From Corallium rubrum (lineage: Eukaryota; Cnidaria; Anthozoa; Scleralcyonacea; Coralliidae): a DNA stretch of 64,000 bases. The stretch covers positions 261,001 through 325,000 of the forward strand of contig OZ036008.1 in assembly GCA_964035015.1 (NCBI GenBank), given 5' to 3'. This document shows positions 19,389 to 28,439 of the stretch, piece after piece. The position numbers and the translations under genes are program-made. Position 1 is the stretch's first letter. Each line of letters begins with the position of its first letter. Below the pieces are notes generated by a model. That model had not been told where the DNA came from and searched no databases. It saw nothing but the letters and a program-made list of their open reading frames with translations.

Positions 19389-20998
19389 ATGAGTAAAACT
19401 CTGAGAGAGTTTTTCACCAAATATCCATACGCTGATAGAACCAAGTTTATAACTGATTCAGTGTTTGGCCAATCAGAACCTGGTATATTCTTCGGACCTA
19501 TCGACGGTACGCACATTTACACCGGCGACGCGGAGTTTAAGAACAATAAAGGCTACACCATGTATCTGACAATAAATAAACCACCGCCCAGATTTCCGAA
19601 GGTATGGTTATTAGGTGGTCACGTTCAAACAATTCCAAAAGGAAAACAACACAGATGAATGTACGAAACACATGGGTCATATTATTACTATGATAATTTC
19701 CCAACGGAGTATGTTTTGAATTATCCAGTCAATCAATTTCGGGTTTATGTTAATGAGAAAGAATATTTTCAGAGTGACCTCCCATCGTCAGATATAAAAA
19801 ATTCCCCATATTCCAAATGGGATCTAAAAGAGAAATATTACCAAGCGCTTGTGGGGACGTACGTCGCTACATATGCTTCTGGGGTGTCGTTACTTCATCT
19901 AACACCCAGTGATGACGTTCCACCAGAAGTTACATCGCTTTTGAGATTTCATCTGTATTTCACAATAAGAAGAATTATGAGAGAGTTTGATGTAAGACCA
20001 GACTCAGAAATAAGTGACATTATGAGAAGATATGATGCAACATTCTTGATGGAGGAAGATAAGGCGCCGAAATGGACGTGGCAGGAGGTAGAACACACAG
20101 ATGACCCCGAGCACTCAGTAACAAAATGGAGAGGAACCAGGAGGTTAAGAGACGTTAGTGGAGATTTTAAGAAATTCATACCAAAGACGAGTGATGGTTT
20201 AACCTCAAATGGTCTCCTACTCCTAAATCGGAGCATAGAGGCGTTTGTTTATTCCATTCTTGGTGCTCAGGCAAAGACAAAACAAAGCATATATGGTGAT
20301 AGGGCGGGTGCGTTGGAGACTCAGAAAGTGTTCAGGCAACTGGTTGAGGATAGTATTATCAACTACGACCAGGGCTCTCACAACTTATTTGCATAGTCCT
20401 GTCCTCATCGGGGGAGGGGATTAGAACAAAGAGAGACACAAAGAACTTTTGAAAAGATTGTATAATATATACTATTAATACTGACCCCTCCCCCCACAGT
20501 GATGGTCTTTTTTAAGGAAATTTCCTTAAAAAGTGAGAACACTGACTACGACACAGCTACATGGATAAACAATATGAATAGAGCGGTGACAGACACGAAT
20601 GTCGTCCTAAATCTAGCAGTCTCACCAAGTCTTTGGCTATTACCATCCAACCTTATAATTCTTAAAAATCCGATTGCTGGCTACAACAACAAACTACAGG
20701 TCGCAAATGACAGTATGAAATTTGGCGTGAACCATGGTATCAATTACTCGACGGTTCACACCAAATCAAACCCAAAAAAAAAACCCATCAGGATGGTGGG
20801 GATCATCTTGATTCACTAGACAACACCCAAAGCCTCAGACCTCAGACACTAACACCAACCGATCGAAGTCTAGAGACAACCACACCAACCCTAAAGAGGG
20901 AACAACGCCCCACCGGTCAGAACCCAGACAATGAGTTGGGAATCCTATTGGTTCTAACAGCTGTGTCTGGGTATCTGTTCAGTAAATACGTCCTATAG
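19389..20998 (+). pseudogene. Tail-anchored surface-type protein (copy 1), broken three ways
   Basis: The equivalent of 38678-40181 in copy 2, ~480 residues without known homology. Conserved blocks: QFRVYVNEKEYF, LLRFHLYFTIRRI, SIEAFVYSILGAQAKT and NPIAGYNNKLQVA, then a polar Thr/Pro-rich stretch and a C-terminal membrane helix (NELGILLVLTAVSGYLF). Breaks are a TGA at 19656-19658, a 175-bp MITE at 20370-20544, and a frameshift in an A-run near 20767-20777. Excluding the MITE and one target duplication leaves the frame open there. It is probably a virion or membrane protein, by position and tail anchor only. Confidence 0.65.
20370..20544. mobile_element. 175-bp hAT-like MITE with 8-bp target duplication
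   Basis: The insertion absent from copy 2 begins CAGGGCTCTCAC and ends GTGAGAACACTG (10 of 12 bases in inverted match). It is flanked by ACTACGAC on both sides (20362-20369 and 20545-20552). Eight-base duplication and CAG-type ends are hAT hallmarks. It has no coding capacity. It lies in codons of the surface-type gene. Confidence 0.85.
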
Positions 20999-21001
20999 TA
21001 T

Positions 21002-21784
21002 ATGAGCCTGTTTTATGGTTACAACAGACCAATCACCAAGAAACAACTCAACGATAAACTAAAAGCTTACACGAAAACCCATAACCACAGAGTCATCTTC
21101 GACCTGAATGTAACCAGAGCCAGTAAGAACGCGGTCTCCAAGTTACCTCCCTTTGTTGATTATATAGAGGACAAAGACGGTGAGACCTACTCAGCCATGT
21201 TTTGGAGACCTACTAGTATCAACCCACAGCTAAACACTGCTGGCGACCACCACTTCCTTTACCCTGAAATTACGATAAGGACCGTCCTCCACGTTAGCAT
21301 ACCCAGATTCATGTTCATCGATGTTTCAGTTTTCGCTGTGGTAAAGAGGAACAGTGTAAGACCTAAGTCGAATGACTGGGAAATGGTTGTTTCCAATAAT
21401 GGTAGTGACGCTCCCGGTAAAAGCTTTGGGTTTAAAGCTGGAGTAAATGACAAACTGCTTATGGAAGGGTCGTCACCGGCTAGGTTTCACGAGTGTACAA
21501 TTCCGGCGAAGTTCATCGGAAAGAAGGTTTTGATATCTGCCCACTGGCTATCTGGGCTTAGAGTGCCACACGTCAGGATAAATGGTGAAATCCTAAGAGA
21601 TTCATTTTTTATCAGTGATATTGAGCAAATAGGGACACCTTATCTGAATGTGTTCGGGCTAAACCGTCTTGGCAAGTATTATTCAGACATCAACTTTTAC
21701 AGTATGAACATTGTAGAGGGTCGTCTGGGGGAACCCGAGATTCGGAGGATTTGTAAAGAGATCATGGTTGAATATGACCTGTAA
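21002..21784 (+). CDS. LamG-like (concanavalin-fold) protein, copy 1
   Basis: This intact 260-residue frame has no signal peptide or membrane helix. Its C-terminus, NFYSMNIVEGRLGEPEIRRI then CKEIMVEYDL, and the upstream ISAHWLSGLRVPHVRINGEI look like the last strands and closing helix of laminin-G/pentraxin-like jelly-rolls, where a Y/W-strand is followed by (L)S-x-x-E-I. Such domains bind sugars or receptors, so a fibre or attachment role is conceivable; this is inference. The ATG follows the previous stop by 3 bases with TATAGTAT between. Confidence 0.45.
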   Translation: MSLFYGYNRPITKKQLNDKLKAYTKTHNHRVIFDLNVTRASKNAVSKLPPFVDYIEDKDGETYSAMFWRPTSINPQLNTAGDHHFLYPEITIRTVLHVSIPRFMFIDVSVFAVVKRNSVRPKSNDWEMVVSNNGSDAPGKSFGFKAGVNDKLLMEGSSPARFHECTIPAKFIGKKVLISAHWLSGLRVPHVRINGEILRDSFFISDIEQIGTPYLNVFGLNRLGKYYSDINFYSMNIVEGRLGEPEIRRICKEIMVEYDL

Positions 21785-21789
21785 TTAGA

Positions 21790-22296
21790 ATGAAGAGAAA
21801 AAGCGTTATCAGCTTCAACCACATTGGTAAAAACCTCCAATCGGCTGAGGTAGACAAACTGCAGAGACTTTATTCGTATTATCATAGGCTAGCGACTTGT
21901 TACAAGTGGAAACACACCAGGTTGAAGAGACTGAAGATGATCCTCGAGACGGTCAGTATTGGATTGACTGTGATTGGGGGGATAGCCAGTGGTGTTACAG
22001 CTAACCCATTAATTCTCGGAACTAGAGTCGGTCCTGGCGTCCTGATTCAGGGGTATATGACCAAGTCGGGGATGCCTGGCAGACTGGAGAACTGTGAATT
22101 CGCTCATATCAGCTATCACAAGGTTCTAACACAGATCAGAAGCTTCCTACGTGGGGCTTTCTACAACGAGAGTATCTTCCTATCCGACGTCCGTGTACTA
22201 GACGACATTGTGACTGAGGTCTGTCCACATTTCGACAGTATGATCACACGGTATCACAGGACCTATGACTCACCTGAGCCTGCCGGGCCTGGCTAA
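21790..22296 (+). CDS. 2-TM protein, possibly SLATT-like (copy 1)
   Basis: The 168-residue frame has a basic helical N-terminus (LYSYYHRLATCYKWKHTRLK), hydrophobic segments at ~50-68 (ILETVSIGLTVIGGIASGV) and ~74-90 (PLILGTRVGPGVLIQGY), then a long helical C-terminal half (ISYHKVLTQIRSFLRG). This layout of paired membrane helices ahead of a helical cytosolic part recalls SLATT-type proteins, but no diagnostic motif was found. The last 53 bases overlap the 3' end of the kinase on the other strand, in both element copies. Confidence 0.4.
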   Translation: MKRKSVISFNHIGKNLQSAEVDKLQRLYSYYHRLATCYKWKHTRLKRLKMILETVSIGLTVIGGIASGVTANPLILGTRVGPGVLIQGYMTKSGMPGRLENCEFAHISYHKVLTQIRSFLRGAFYNESIFLSDVRVLDDIVTEVCPHFDSMITRYHRTYDSPEPAGPG

Positions 22297-22987
22297 CGGT
22301 TCTGACTATCTCTGGTATGTAAACGTCTCGGTCACCCACACGAGCCATCCAACCGTGAAATCCATTAGGGATTCCATTGAGGGTACCGACTACCTCCGAT
22401 TCATCCGGACCAAAGTCTTCCCAATCGAGGGTAATCACCTTAGTCCCCTTAAGGGCTATGCTCTCAACCATTTCTTTCATATACCTTTGTATCCACCCAA
22501 GGTACTCCTTAGTTACACCAGCCTCACATTTCCGACCTCTCCTGAGCATTCGGTTATAACAGGTGTCAACTGAGGCTTCTAGGATTATTAGGGCATCAGG
22601 GGTTGGGAGTAGATTGTTTAGTGAGTGGAAGACCTGGGAGTAATCAGAAAACTGTTTGTTGGTTATCCACCCATTACGCCAACAGTTCCTAGTGTAAGTC
22701 AGACAGCTGTGATGTGTTCGCTCTATGATCACATTCTCCCCCTCGTTGATTAACTCCAGAGCTTTCAGGTAAGCGTCGATTCTCTCACCGAGGAACCAGG
22801 TCTCCATCTCATACGTCCATCTCCTGGGGTCAGCGTAAAACCTTTCGAGGTATGGATTGTCTTCAACTGGCTCTTCGATGAGATGGTAACCATTTCTTAT
22901 AGCGAATGGTTTCACAAACGTTGTCTTCCCCACACCGATATTTCCGTCGAGGGCGATCAGCCGGGCACCGAACTTTGGGTTGGTCAT
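22244..22987 (-). CDS. Deoxynucleoside kinase, copy 1
   Basis: The enzyme phosphorylates deoxynucleosides with ATP, the first step of salvage to dNTPs. Of 247 residues, visible motifs are P-loop GNIGVGKT (15-22), IEEPV (~37-41) holding the catalytic acid, YEMETWFLGER (~59-69), ERTHHS (~89-94) and the lid RMLRRGRKCE. These are the motifs of the dCK/dGK/TK2 family. Start chosen at 22987 (MTNPKFG), matching copy 2; the frame stays open upstream but that part overlaps another gene. GGTATA sits just before the ATG. It is the only leftward gene in the rightward block and appears intact. Confidence 0.85.
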   Translation of the reverse strand: MTNPKFGARLIALDGNIGVGKTTFVKPFAIRNGYHLIEEPVEDNPYLERFYADPRRWTYEMETWFLGERIDAYLKALELINEGENVIIERTHHSCLTYTRNCWRNGWITNKQFSDYSQVFHSLNNLLPTPDALIILEASVDTCYNRMLRRGRKCEAGVTKEYLGWIQRYMKEMVESIALKGTKVITLDWEDFGPDESEVVGTLNGIPNGFHGWMARVGDRDVYIPEIVRTVSQARQAQVSHRSCDTV

Positions 22988-23032
22988 TATACCCCAGGTA
23001 TACGGTATGATCCTAGACCTTCCGTATTTTAT

Positions 23033-23314
23033 ATGAAGATTCCAAAGAGACTCAGACGACCCATACTGATTATCTTCCATGCCCTCAGAAGAGCTATCGG
23101 GGTGATGAGACATTGTGTTAGGAGAAACCGTAGGGGAGAGTACTACGTGACTGAATCTGTTGTTGTCTGGCCGACAGTCCTAGATCCCCCACAGACGACT
23201 CCAGAGAACCCTACAGACTCCCCACAGACTCCCTCAGAGATTCCTACAGATGACCTCACAGACTCCCCACAGACGACATCAGAGATCCTACAGATGACCT
23301 CACAGATTCCCTAA
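23033..23314 (+). CDS. Small basic protein with acidic tandem-repeat tail (copy 1)
   Basis: The start MKIPKRLRRPILIIFHALRR is basic with a short hydrophobic helix, then HCVRRNRRGEYYVTESVVVW, then repeats of about 15 residues built on (S/E)IPTDDLTDSPQTT. A missing T near 23298 changes the frame of the last repeat relative to copy 2, where the tail runs on. The ATG lies 45 bases from the divergent kinase ATG, after TATTTTAT. Function unknown; the basic helix may be membrane-associated. Confidence 0.55.
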   Translation: MKIPKRLRRPILIIFHALRRAIGVMRHCVRRNRRGEYYVTESVVVWPTVLDPPQTTPENPTDSPQTPSEIPTDDLTDSPQTTSEILQMTSQIP

Positions 23315-23371
23315 AGACGATCTCAGAGATTCCTACAGATGACCTCACAGATGAAACAGATTAATGTATAG

Positions 23372-23767
23372 ATGGCTGACGTAGTACCTGAGAAAACTCC
23401 GGAAGTCCCTAAGGTAACATCAATGGTTAAGACGGAGAGAGTAAAGGATCCGAAACGGGTGGCTGCTGGTAAACGACTGGCTCAGATATCAAAGGCAGCC
23501 AAGGAGAGGAAAGCCAGGGAGCGGTTGGCGGCTGAAACTGGTCCTGGAGTTGGTGGGGGTTGGTCAACTTATTACGGATACCTAATTGGAACCATTGGGT
23601 TGGTTATTGGTGGGTGGTCACTTTATTACAGTATGAGGCAGGAGAGAAGAGCGGTTGGGAGGTTGGGGGTCGCTGAGGAGGAGAGAGTAATGGAAGGAAC
23701 TGTGGTAAAACCCGAACCACAGAACCCCGTCCGGACTTCCCCGGTTTTAGACAGTTTTGATGAATGA
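23372..23767 (+). CDS. Single-TM protein with basic N-terminal domain (copy 1)
   Basis: The 131-residue frame has a Lys/Arg/Ala-rich helix (KDPKRVAAGKRLAQISKAAK then ERKARERLAAE), a Gly-rich turn, one membrane helix (YYGYLIGTIGLVIGGWSLYY) and an acidic C-terminal tail ending SPVLDSFDE. The basic helix could contact DNA or membrane. It is conserved in copy 2, intact in both, and ends in TGA, which shows TGA is a normal stop here. Function unknown. Confidence 0.65.
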   Translation: MADVVPEKTPEVPKVTSMVKTERVKDPKRVAAGKRLAQISKAAKERKARERLAAETGPGVGGGWSTYYGYLIGTIGLVIGGWSLYYSMRQERRAVGRLGVAEEERVMEGTVVKPEPQNPVRTSPVLDSFDE

Positions 23768-23783
23768 AGTATGTAGTAGTATG

Positions 23784-24023
23784 ATGTCAACCACCGACCG
23801 AAAAGAACTGCTGAACGAGCTCTACGACGCTCTCCTGATTACAAGTGGAGCTGTGGCGATTTCTATGGTTTCGAAGAAGGTGTTGAGGGAACCTTTGGGT
23901 ACTCCTGAGTCGGTGAAGAGTACCGTCAAGCTAGCCCTAGCCGTTGGGATTAGTACGGTTGGGATTAAGTATGCTCAATCGAAAGGGTACCTACCGGTTG
24001 ACCCTTTTTCGAAACCTAAGTAG
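23784..24023 (+). CDS. Small 2-TM protein (copy 1)
   Basis: The 79-residue frame starts MSTTDRKELLNELYDALLIT; this ATG is chosen over one 27 bases earlier because it matches copy 2. Two hydrophobic stretches are present (ALLITSGAVAISMVSKKVL and VKLALAVGISTVGIKYA), and it ends KGYLPVDPF plus a polar tail. No family recognised. It lies 16 bases after the previous stop, with GTAGTATG before the start. Confidence 0.6.
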   Translation: MSTTDRKELLNELYDALLITSGAVAISMVSKKVLREPLGTPESVKSTVKLALAVGISTVGIKYAQSKGYLPVDPFSKPK

Positions 24024-24072
24024 CCTAAGAAAGTCCCGTACCCGGGAGGTCGAGACATACTGGTTGCCCCCT

Positions 24073-24426
24073 ATGTCTAGGGGAGAGAGAGATGTGTGGG
24101 ATGCCCTACGCGCTAACGGAGTTGAGGCGGTTAGGGAGAAGACTTTTGATGGGTTAGTGGGGTTGGGTGGTGGTCTTTTGAGGTATGACTTTGCAGTGCC
24201 TATGGGTGATGGTATTTTCATACTGATTGAGTATGATGGTGAACAACATTATCACCCTTCCACCTGGTCGGGTAAGGTGACCCAGGAAGAGGCAGAAAGA
24301 CGTCTCAGAGTACAGAAGACACACGATCGGATGAAAAACAGATACGCCGAGGACAACGGTCATTACCTACTCAGAATTCCGTACTGGAAAAGATGTGATA
24401 TTCATTCTATTATCAGATCTTTGTAA
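24073..24426 (+). CDS. PD-(D/E)XK-type nuclease, zinc fingers lost (copy 1)
   Basis: The C-terminal domain reads GERDVWDALR ... TFDGLVGLGG ... LRYDFAVPMG ... FILIEYDGEQHY ... QKTHDRMKNRYAEDNGHYLL then RIPY. RYDF followed by a strand with E-x-D-G-x-Q-H is the active-site layout of Vsr/DUF559-like restriction-fold nucleases. Copy 2 has C2H2 fingers in front; here that part is missing, and only a short tract (SRTREVETYW) joins the previous gene to the nuclease, with the frame open back to 23944. Start at 24073 is the first ATG that avoids overlap. Confidence 0.6.
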   Translation: MSRGERDVWDALRANGVEAVREKTFDGLVGLGGGLLRYDFAVPMGDGIFILIEYDGEQHYHPSTWSGKVTQEEAERRLRVQKTHDRMKNRYAEDNGHYLLRIPYWKRCDIHSIIRSL

Positions 24427-24451
24427 TGAAGTGTATTATTTCTAGTTATAT

Positions 24452-24871
24452 ATGGCTAGTGTAGTTGCTGGTGGACTGTTTAACGCCTTGGCCTTCGCGG
24501 GTGCTGGATTCCTGTTTTCAAAGTTAAATCATACCGGATATGAATCTGAGATTAAGAGACACAATCACGCCCTTGAGCAGCTGGCTAGGGCGAAGGAGAA
24601 ATGGTATGAGATTGAGGTGAATAGGAAGGATAGGATACAGAGGTTAAGACAGGAACTGTCTGACGCCAACGCTGACATCAACACAACGAACCACGCTCTG
24701 GATCTGTTGAAGGATAGGTTGAGACAGGTTGAGGCTGTTGGGTTGTCCCAGCCAAAGCCTGAGTTGTCTAACTATTACAAACCATCGGGTGAGATGAAAG
24801 AGTATCCGACCCTGTTTATTGGATCTGTTGGTCTGGTTGGTGGGTGTCTGATGTCTAGGTTTGTTTTGTAG
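24452..24871 (+). CDS. TM-coiled-coil-TM protein (copy 1)
   Basis: The 139-residue frame has an N-terminal hydrophobic helix (VVAGGLFNALAFAGAGFLF), a ~70-residue coiled coil (HALEQLARAKEKWYEIEVNR then KDRIQRLRQELSDANADIN), a linker with SNYYKPSGEMKEY and a C-terminal hydrophobic helix (LFIGSVGLVGGCLMSRFVL). Such two-ended anchors suggest a structural membrane protein. Function unknown. TTATAT directly precedes the ATG. Confidence 0.65.
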   Translation: MASVVAGGLFNALAFAGAGFLFSKLNHTGYESEIKRHNHALEQLARAKEKWYEIEVNRKDRIQRLRQELSDANADINTTNHALDLLKDRLRQVEAVGLSQPKPELSNYYKPSGEMKEYPTLFIGSVGLVGGCLMSRFVL

Positions 24872-24903
24872 GGGTTAGGGGGATTTGTTAGGGTTTATTT
24901 ATA

Positions 24904-25491
24904 ATGTCTGTTTCCTGGTCGGATTTACCGGAGGGGTTGAAGGATTGTGAGTCTTCATGCACTGAATGGGTCTGTGAGCAGATGGGGATTGAGTTAACAC
25001 CTCCGACCCGGGATCCGCCCGGACGTAGTATGAAGTTGTGGTGTGGGGATTGTTCCAGATTTCGAGTGAAGGTAAGCACTGAGATGTTCTCCTGTCCAGG
25101 GTGTGGTGACACGGAGTATGGATATGTTGTCGGAAGGTACCGGGCAGCTGTTGGTTCCAAACATCCCGGGCACTCGAGAAACCGTTGGATGAGGAATAGG
25201 GTAACTAGAGTTGTTAAGGATAAGTTTGTTGATACCGTTTTAGAAGACTTTTCCAAGGTCCTCCAAGTGATGAATAGTAAGGGTCTGATAAAAGGCCGTA
25301 ACTTATCCAGATACAATTATTACATCATCAGATTGTGTTCAAGAAGAGGAATTGAGTTACTGAGCAGCCTGAGGGATCTTAAGAAGGGGAAAACGAAGGA
25401 CCTGTTTGATAACAATCTGTTCGGGATTGTGTATAAGGAACTTGGTTGGGACCGTACCCCGGACAAATTCTACACCGAGTGGTTGGGATGA
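24904..25491 (+). CDS. Zinc-ribbon protein (copy 1)
   Basis: This intact 195-residue frame has a four-Cys ribbon near residues 47-72 (LWCGDCSRF ... MFSCPGCGDTEYG), followed by a helical C-terminal half with a conserved-looking GLIKGRNLSRYNYYIIRLCS and KELGWDRTPDKFYTEW. Zinc ribbons of this kind occur in viral transcription factors and primase accessory proteins, and the position just upstream of the polymerase fits a replication or transcription role. No firm homology. Confidence 0.55.
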   Translation: MSVSWSDLPEGLKDCESSCTEWVCEQMGIELTPPTRDPPGRSMKLWCGDCSRFRVKVSTEMFSCPGCGDTEYGYVVGRYRAAVGSKHPGHSRNRWMRNRVTRVVKDKFVDTVLEDFSKVLQVMNSKGLIKGRNLSRYNYYIIRLCSRRGIELLSSLRDLKKGKTKDLFDNNLFGIVYKELGWDRTPDKFYTEWLG

Positions 25492-25525
25492 CACCTAATG
25501 GAATATGATCACCCCTGTTATAACA

Positions 25526-28337
25526 ATGTCTAACCCCACCATGATCCACCAGGATGACGACTATTCCGACGAAGACCTCCGTCTCTACGAGACGTTGATT
25601 GGTTATGACATAAACCAGTTAGACAGAGCCTTGAGGGGTAAAGCCAAGTCGTTCAGTTGTGCTGTTGTGTCTCAGCACCCATTGGAACAGGTAAACACCC
25701 TCAGGAATGATGTGGTACGGTTACTATGTCGGGAGCTGGCTGAGATGAGGGGGTTAAAGTTCGCTGAAACGTTGGTTGTAACGCTCGAAAAAGAGGTGTC
25801 CGGCGGGACAACGTATAAGACGGCTCACTTCAACAGCCACATCAGGACTGTAATCAACAGTAATGAGATCGGTCAGGGCGTTGACACCGCGAATGAGGAG
25901 GTGGTGGTTAGGATAGCCCGGTGGATAAGCGAGGGATCTGGCTGGACAGTAAACTCAGTCGACGGTCACTACATCAATCTGACTGTGTACAGTCCACTGG
26001 AAGGCTCATCTTACATAGACCTCCCAAAAGAGTTGAGGAATAGTCGGAAGGGGTTGATCAACGTTAAGAATAATGATGATAGGTGTTTTATGTGGTGTCA
26101 TCTGGCTCATAAGTTTCCTGTCTCAAAAGACCCACAAAGGGTCACAAAGTACCGGGACCATGTTAACAACCTGGACTATAGTGGAATCAGCTTTCCAGTG
26201 AGTCAGAAACAGTACAACCGAGTGGAAAGACAGAATGAGATACGTATCAACGTCTTCGGTTATGAAGACGGGTTAACCTTTCCGGTTTATGTATCAAAGG
26301 AGAAATTCACCGACCTCATGAACCTCCTGATTATAACCAATGGGAACAACAAACATTACGTTCTTATCAGGGATTTTGATAGGTTTATGTACAACAAAAC
26401 AAAACATAAGAGGAGAAAACACTTCTGTGTTTACTGTCTCCAATGTTTCAGTTCAACGGAGGTTCTGGACAGACATCAGGCTGTGTGTATCGGTGTAAAT
26501 GGTAAACAGGCTGTTAGGATGCCTGACCCCGGTAAGAACGTGCTGAAGTAATTTCCAGTATTTTCCAGTAATTTCCACAAACAGTTAAATGTTCCGTTTG
26601 TTGTATACGCTGACTTCGAGGCAATCACGGAGAAGGTCAACAGACCGGAGATGTTAGCCTCAGACCAAGAGGAGAAAGATAAGAGACCGTACATGGAGAG
26701 ATACCAAAAACATATTGATTGTGGTTATGGGTATAAGGTTGTCTGCTGTTATGACGACAGATACAGCAAACCTGTTCGGGTCTACAGAGGTCCTGGTGCT
26801 GTCAACAAGTTCATCGGAAAGATGTTGGAAGAAGTGGAGTATTGTAAGAATACAAAAAAAGAACACTTCAACCAGGACATGGTTTTGAGTGATTCCGACA
26901 GGGTAAACTTTAGAGACGCTATAAAGTGTCACATCTGTGGTCGGGAGTATGAGGAAAAAGACGTTAGGGTCCGGGACAATTGTCATGTAACAGGAAGGTA
27001 CCGGGGATCTGGCCATCAGCTTTGTAACAGAAGTTACAGATTAACTGATAAGATACCAGTCATCTTACATGACCTGAGGGGTCATGATAGTCATCTCATC
27101 ATGGGTGAGATCGGAAAGTTCGGACAGGAGATTAACGTCATACCGAATAATATGGAAAAGTACATGGCCTTCATGTTAGGTAAAAACCTTGTGTTTCTGG
27201 ACAGTCTTCAGTTCATGAGTAGTTCATTGAACAAGTTGGTTGGAAATCTCCCGGGGGACGCCTTCAGATACACAGCTGAGGAGTTTGGTGAAAGGTTGGA
27301 CCTGATGAGGACGAAGGGTGTTTACCCCTATGACTACATGAACAGCTTCAGTCGGTTTGAGGAAACGGGGTTACCACCAAAGAGTGAGTTCTACAGTGTG
27401 TTAAATGATGAGAAAATATCAGATACCGATTACCAACACGCTCAGGAGGTCTGGAGGTCGTTCAAGATGGAGACAATGGGGGACTACCATGACGTGTACC
27501 TGAAATCAGATGTGTTGTTGTTAGCTGACGTTTTTGAAAACTTTAGGAAGGCTTGTGTTCAATACTACAAGCTGGACCCCTGCCACTACTTCACCTCACC
27601 GGGGTTGGCCTGGGACGCTATGGTGAAAATGACTGGGATTGAGCTGGAGTTAATGACTGACATCGACATGTTCCAGTTCATCGAGAAAGGAATGAGAGGT
27701 GGGGTTAGCTACATAGCCAACAGATATGGAAAAGCCAACAACCCATATATGAAGGGGCATAGTGAGAACGAGGCTGTGAAGTATATAATGTATCTGGATG
27801 CCAACAATCTGTATGGTTGGGCCATGAGCCAGTGCCTCCCAACTGGTGAATTCAGGTGGATGAGTGAATCTAAGCTAAGAAACCTGGACTGGGAACTTCC
27901 GGAGGACGACAGTCGAACTGGAATGATACTTGAGGTTGATCTTGAGTATCCCTCTGAACTCCACGACCTACACAACGACTACCCATTAGCTCCCGAAAAG
28001 ATGGAAATACGGGAAGATATGTTGTCGGGGTATTGTTTTAAAATCAAAGAGAAGTTCGGTGTCAGCGTTGGTGGTGTTAGTAAGCTGGTAACTAATCTGA
28101 TGGGGAAGGAAAGGTATGTCGTCCACTACAGAAACCTAGAGCTGTACGTTAGGCTTGGGATGAGGGTGACGAAAGTTCACCGGGTTTTGTTGTTCAATCA
28201 ATCGAAGGGGCTGAAGCAGTACATCGACTTCAACACGGTGAAGAGAACCGCCGCCAGGAACGCCTTGCTAAAGCACTTCTTCAAGCTAATGAACAACAGC
28301 GTTTTTGGTAAGACGATGGAAAACCTGAGAAAGCGTG
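25526..28337 (+). pseudogene. Protein-primed DNA polymerase B, N-terminal part (copy 1)
   Basis: The replicative polymerase of the element. In order: a C2H2-like finger (CVYCLQCFSSTEVLDRH), exonuclease motif I (VYADFEAI, ~26610), an HNH/endonuclease-VII-like insert (CHICGREY ... RDNCHVTGRYRGSGHQLCN, 26927-27028), exonuclease II region (HDSHLI), exonuclease III (YLKSDVLLLADVF), motif A (YLDANNLYGWAM) and motif B (KLMNNSVFGKTMEN). A 15-base duplication of TTCCAG-type sequence puts a TAA at 26549-26551; the frame is otherwise open. The gene is then cut just after motif B by the 29.2 kb insertion and resumes at 57566. The in-frame start at 25505 overlaps less well with copy 2 than 25526. Confidence 0.85.
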
Positions 28338-28439
28338 CACTGTAAATGAAAAGGGGCTGAAACGACCCAAAAAATAGGGCCAAAACGGTGACCGCAAAAT
28401 AGATCTTTTTGGGGGGTCAAAATGGCACCTATAACAAGC

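Larger units (their letters stand above)
14602..28337. mobile_element. Polinton copy 1, left part
   Basis: The element begins AGTAGTATAGAACTTGAGG, the same terminus as copy 2, and carries the same gene order (capsid/ATPase/integrase leftward, surface-type genes, kinase, nuclease and polymerase rightward). It is cut at 28337 inside the polymerase by a 29.2 kb insertion and continues at 57566-58430, where it ends without a right terminal repeat or the final leftward gene of copy 2. By eye the proteins are about nine-tenths identical to copy 2. Composition is clearly richer in G+C than the flanks. Confidence 0.9.

Noticed and set aside
20370..20544. Interpretation of the extra sequence as an intron (it ends in a pyrimidine tract and CAG)
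   Set aside because: The 8-bp direct duplication, CAG...CTG inverted ends and absence of any intron in copy 2 or other element genes favour a MITE.
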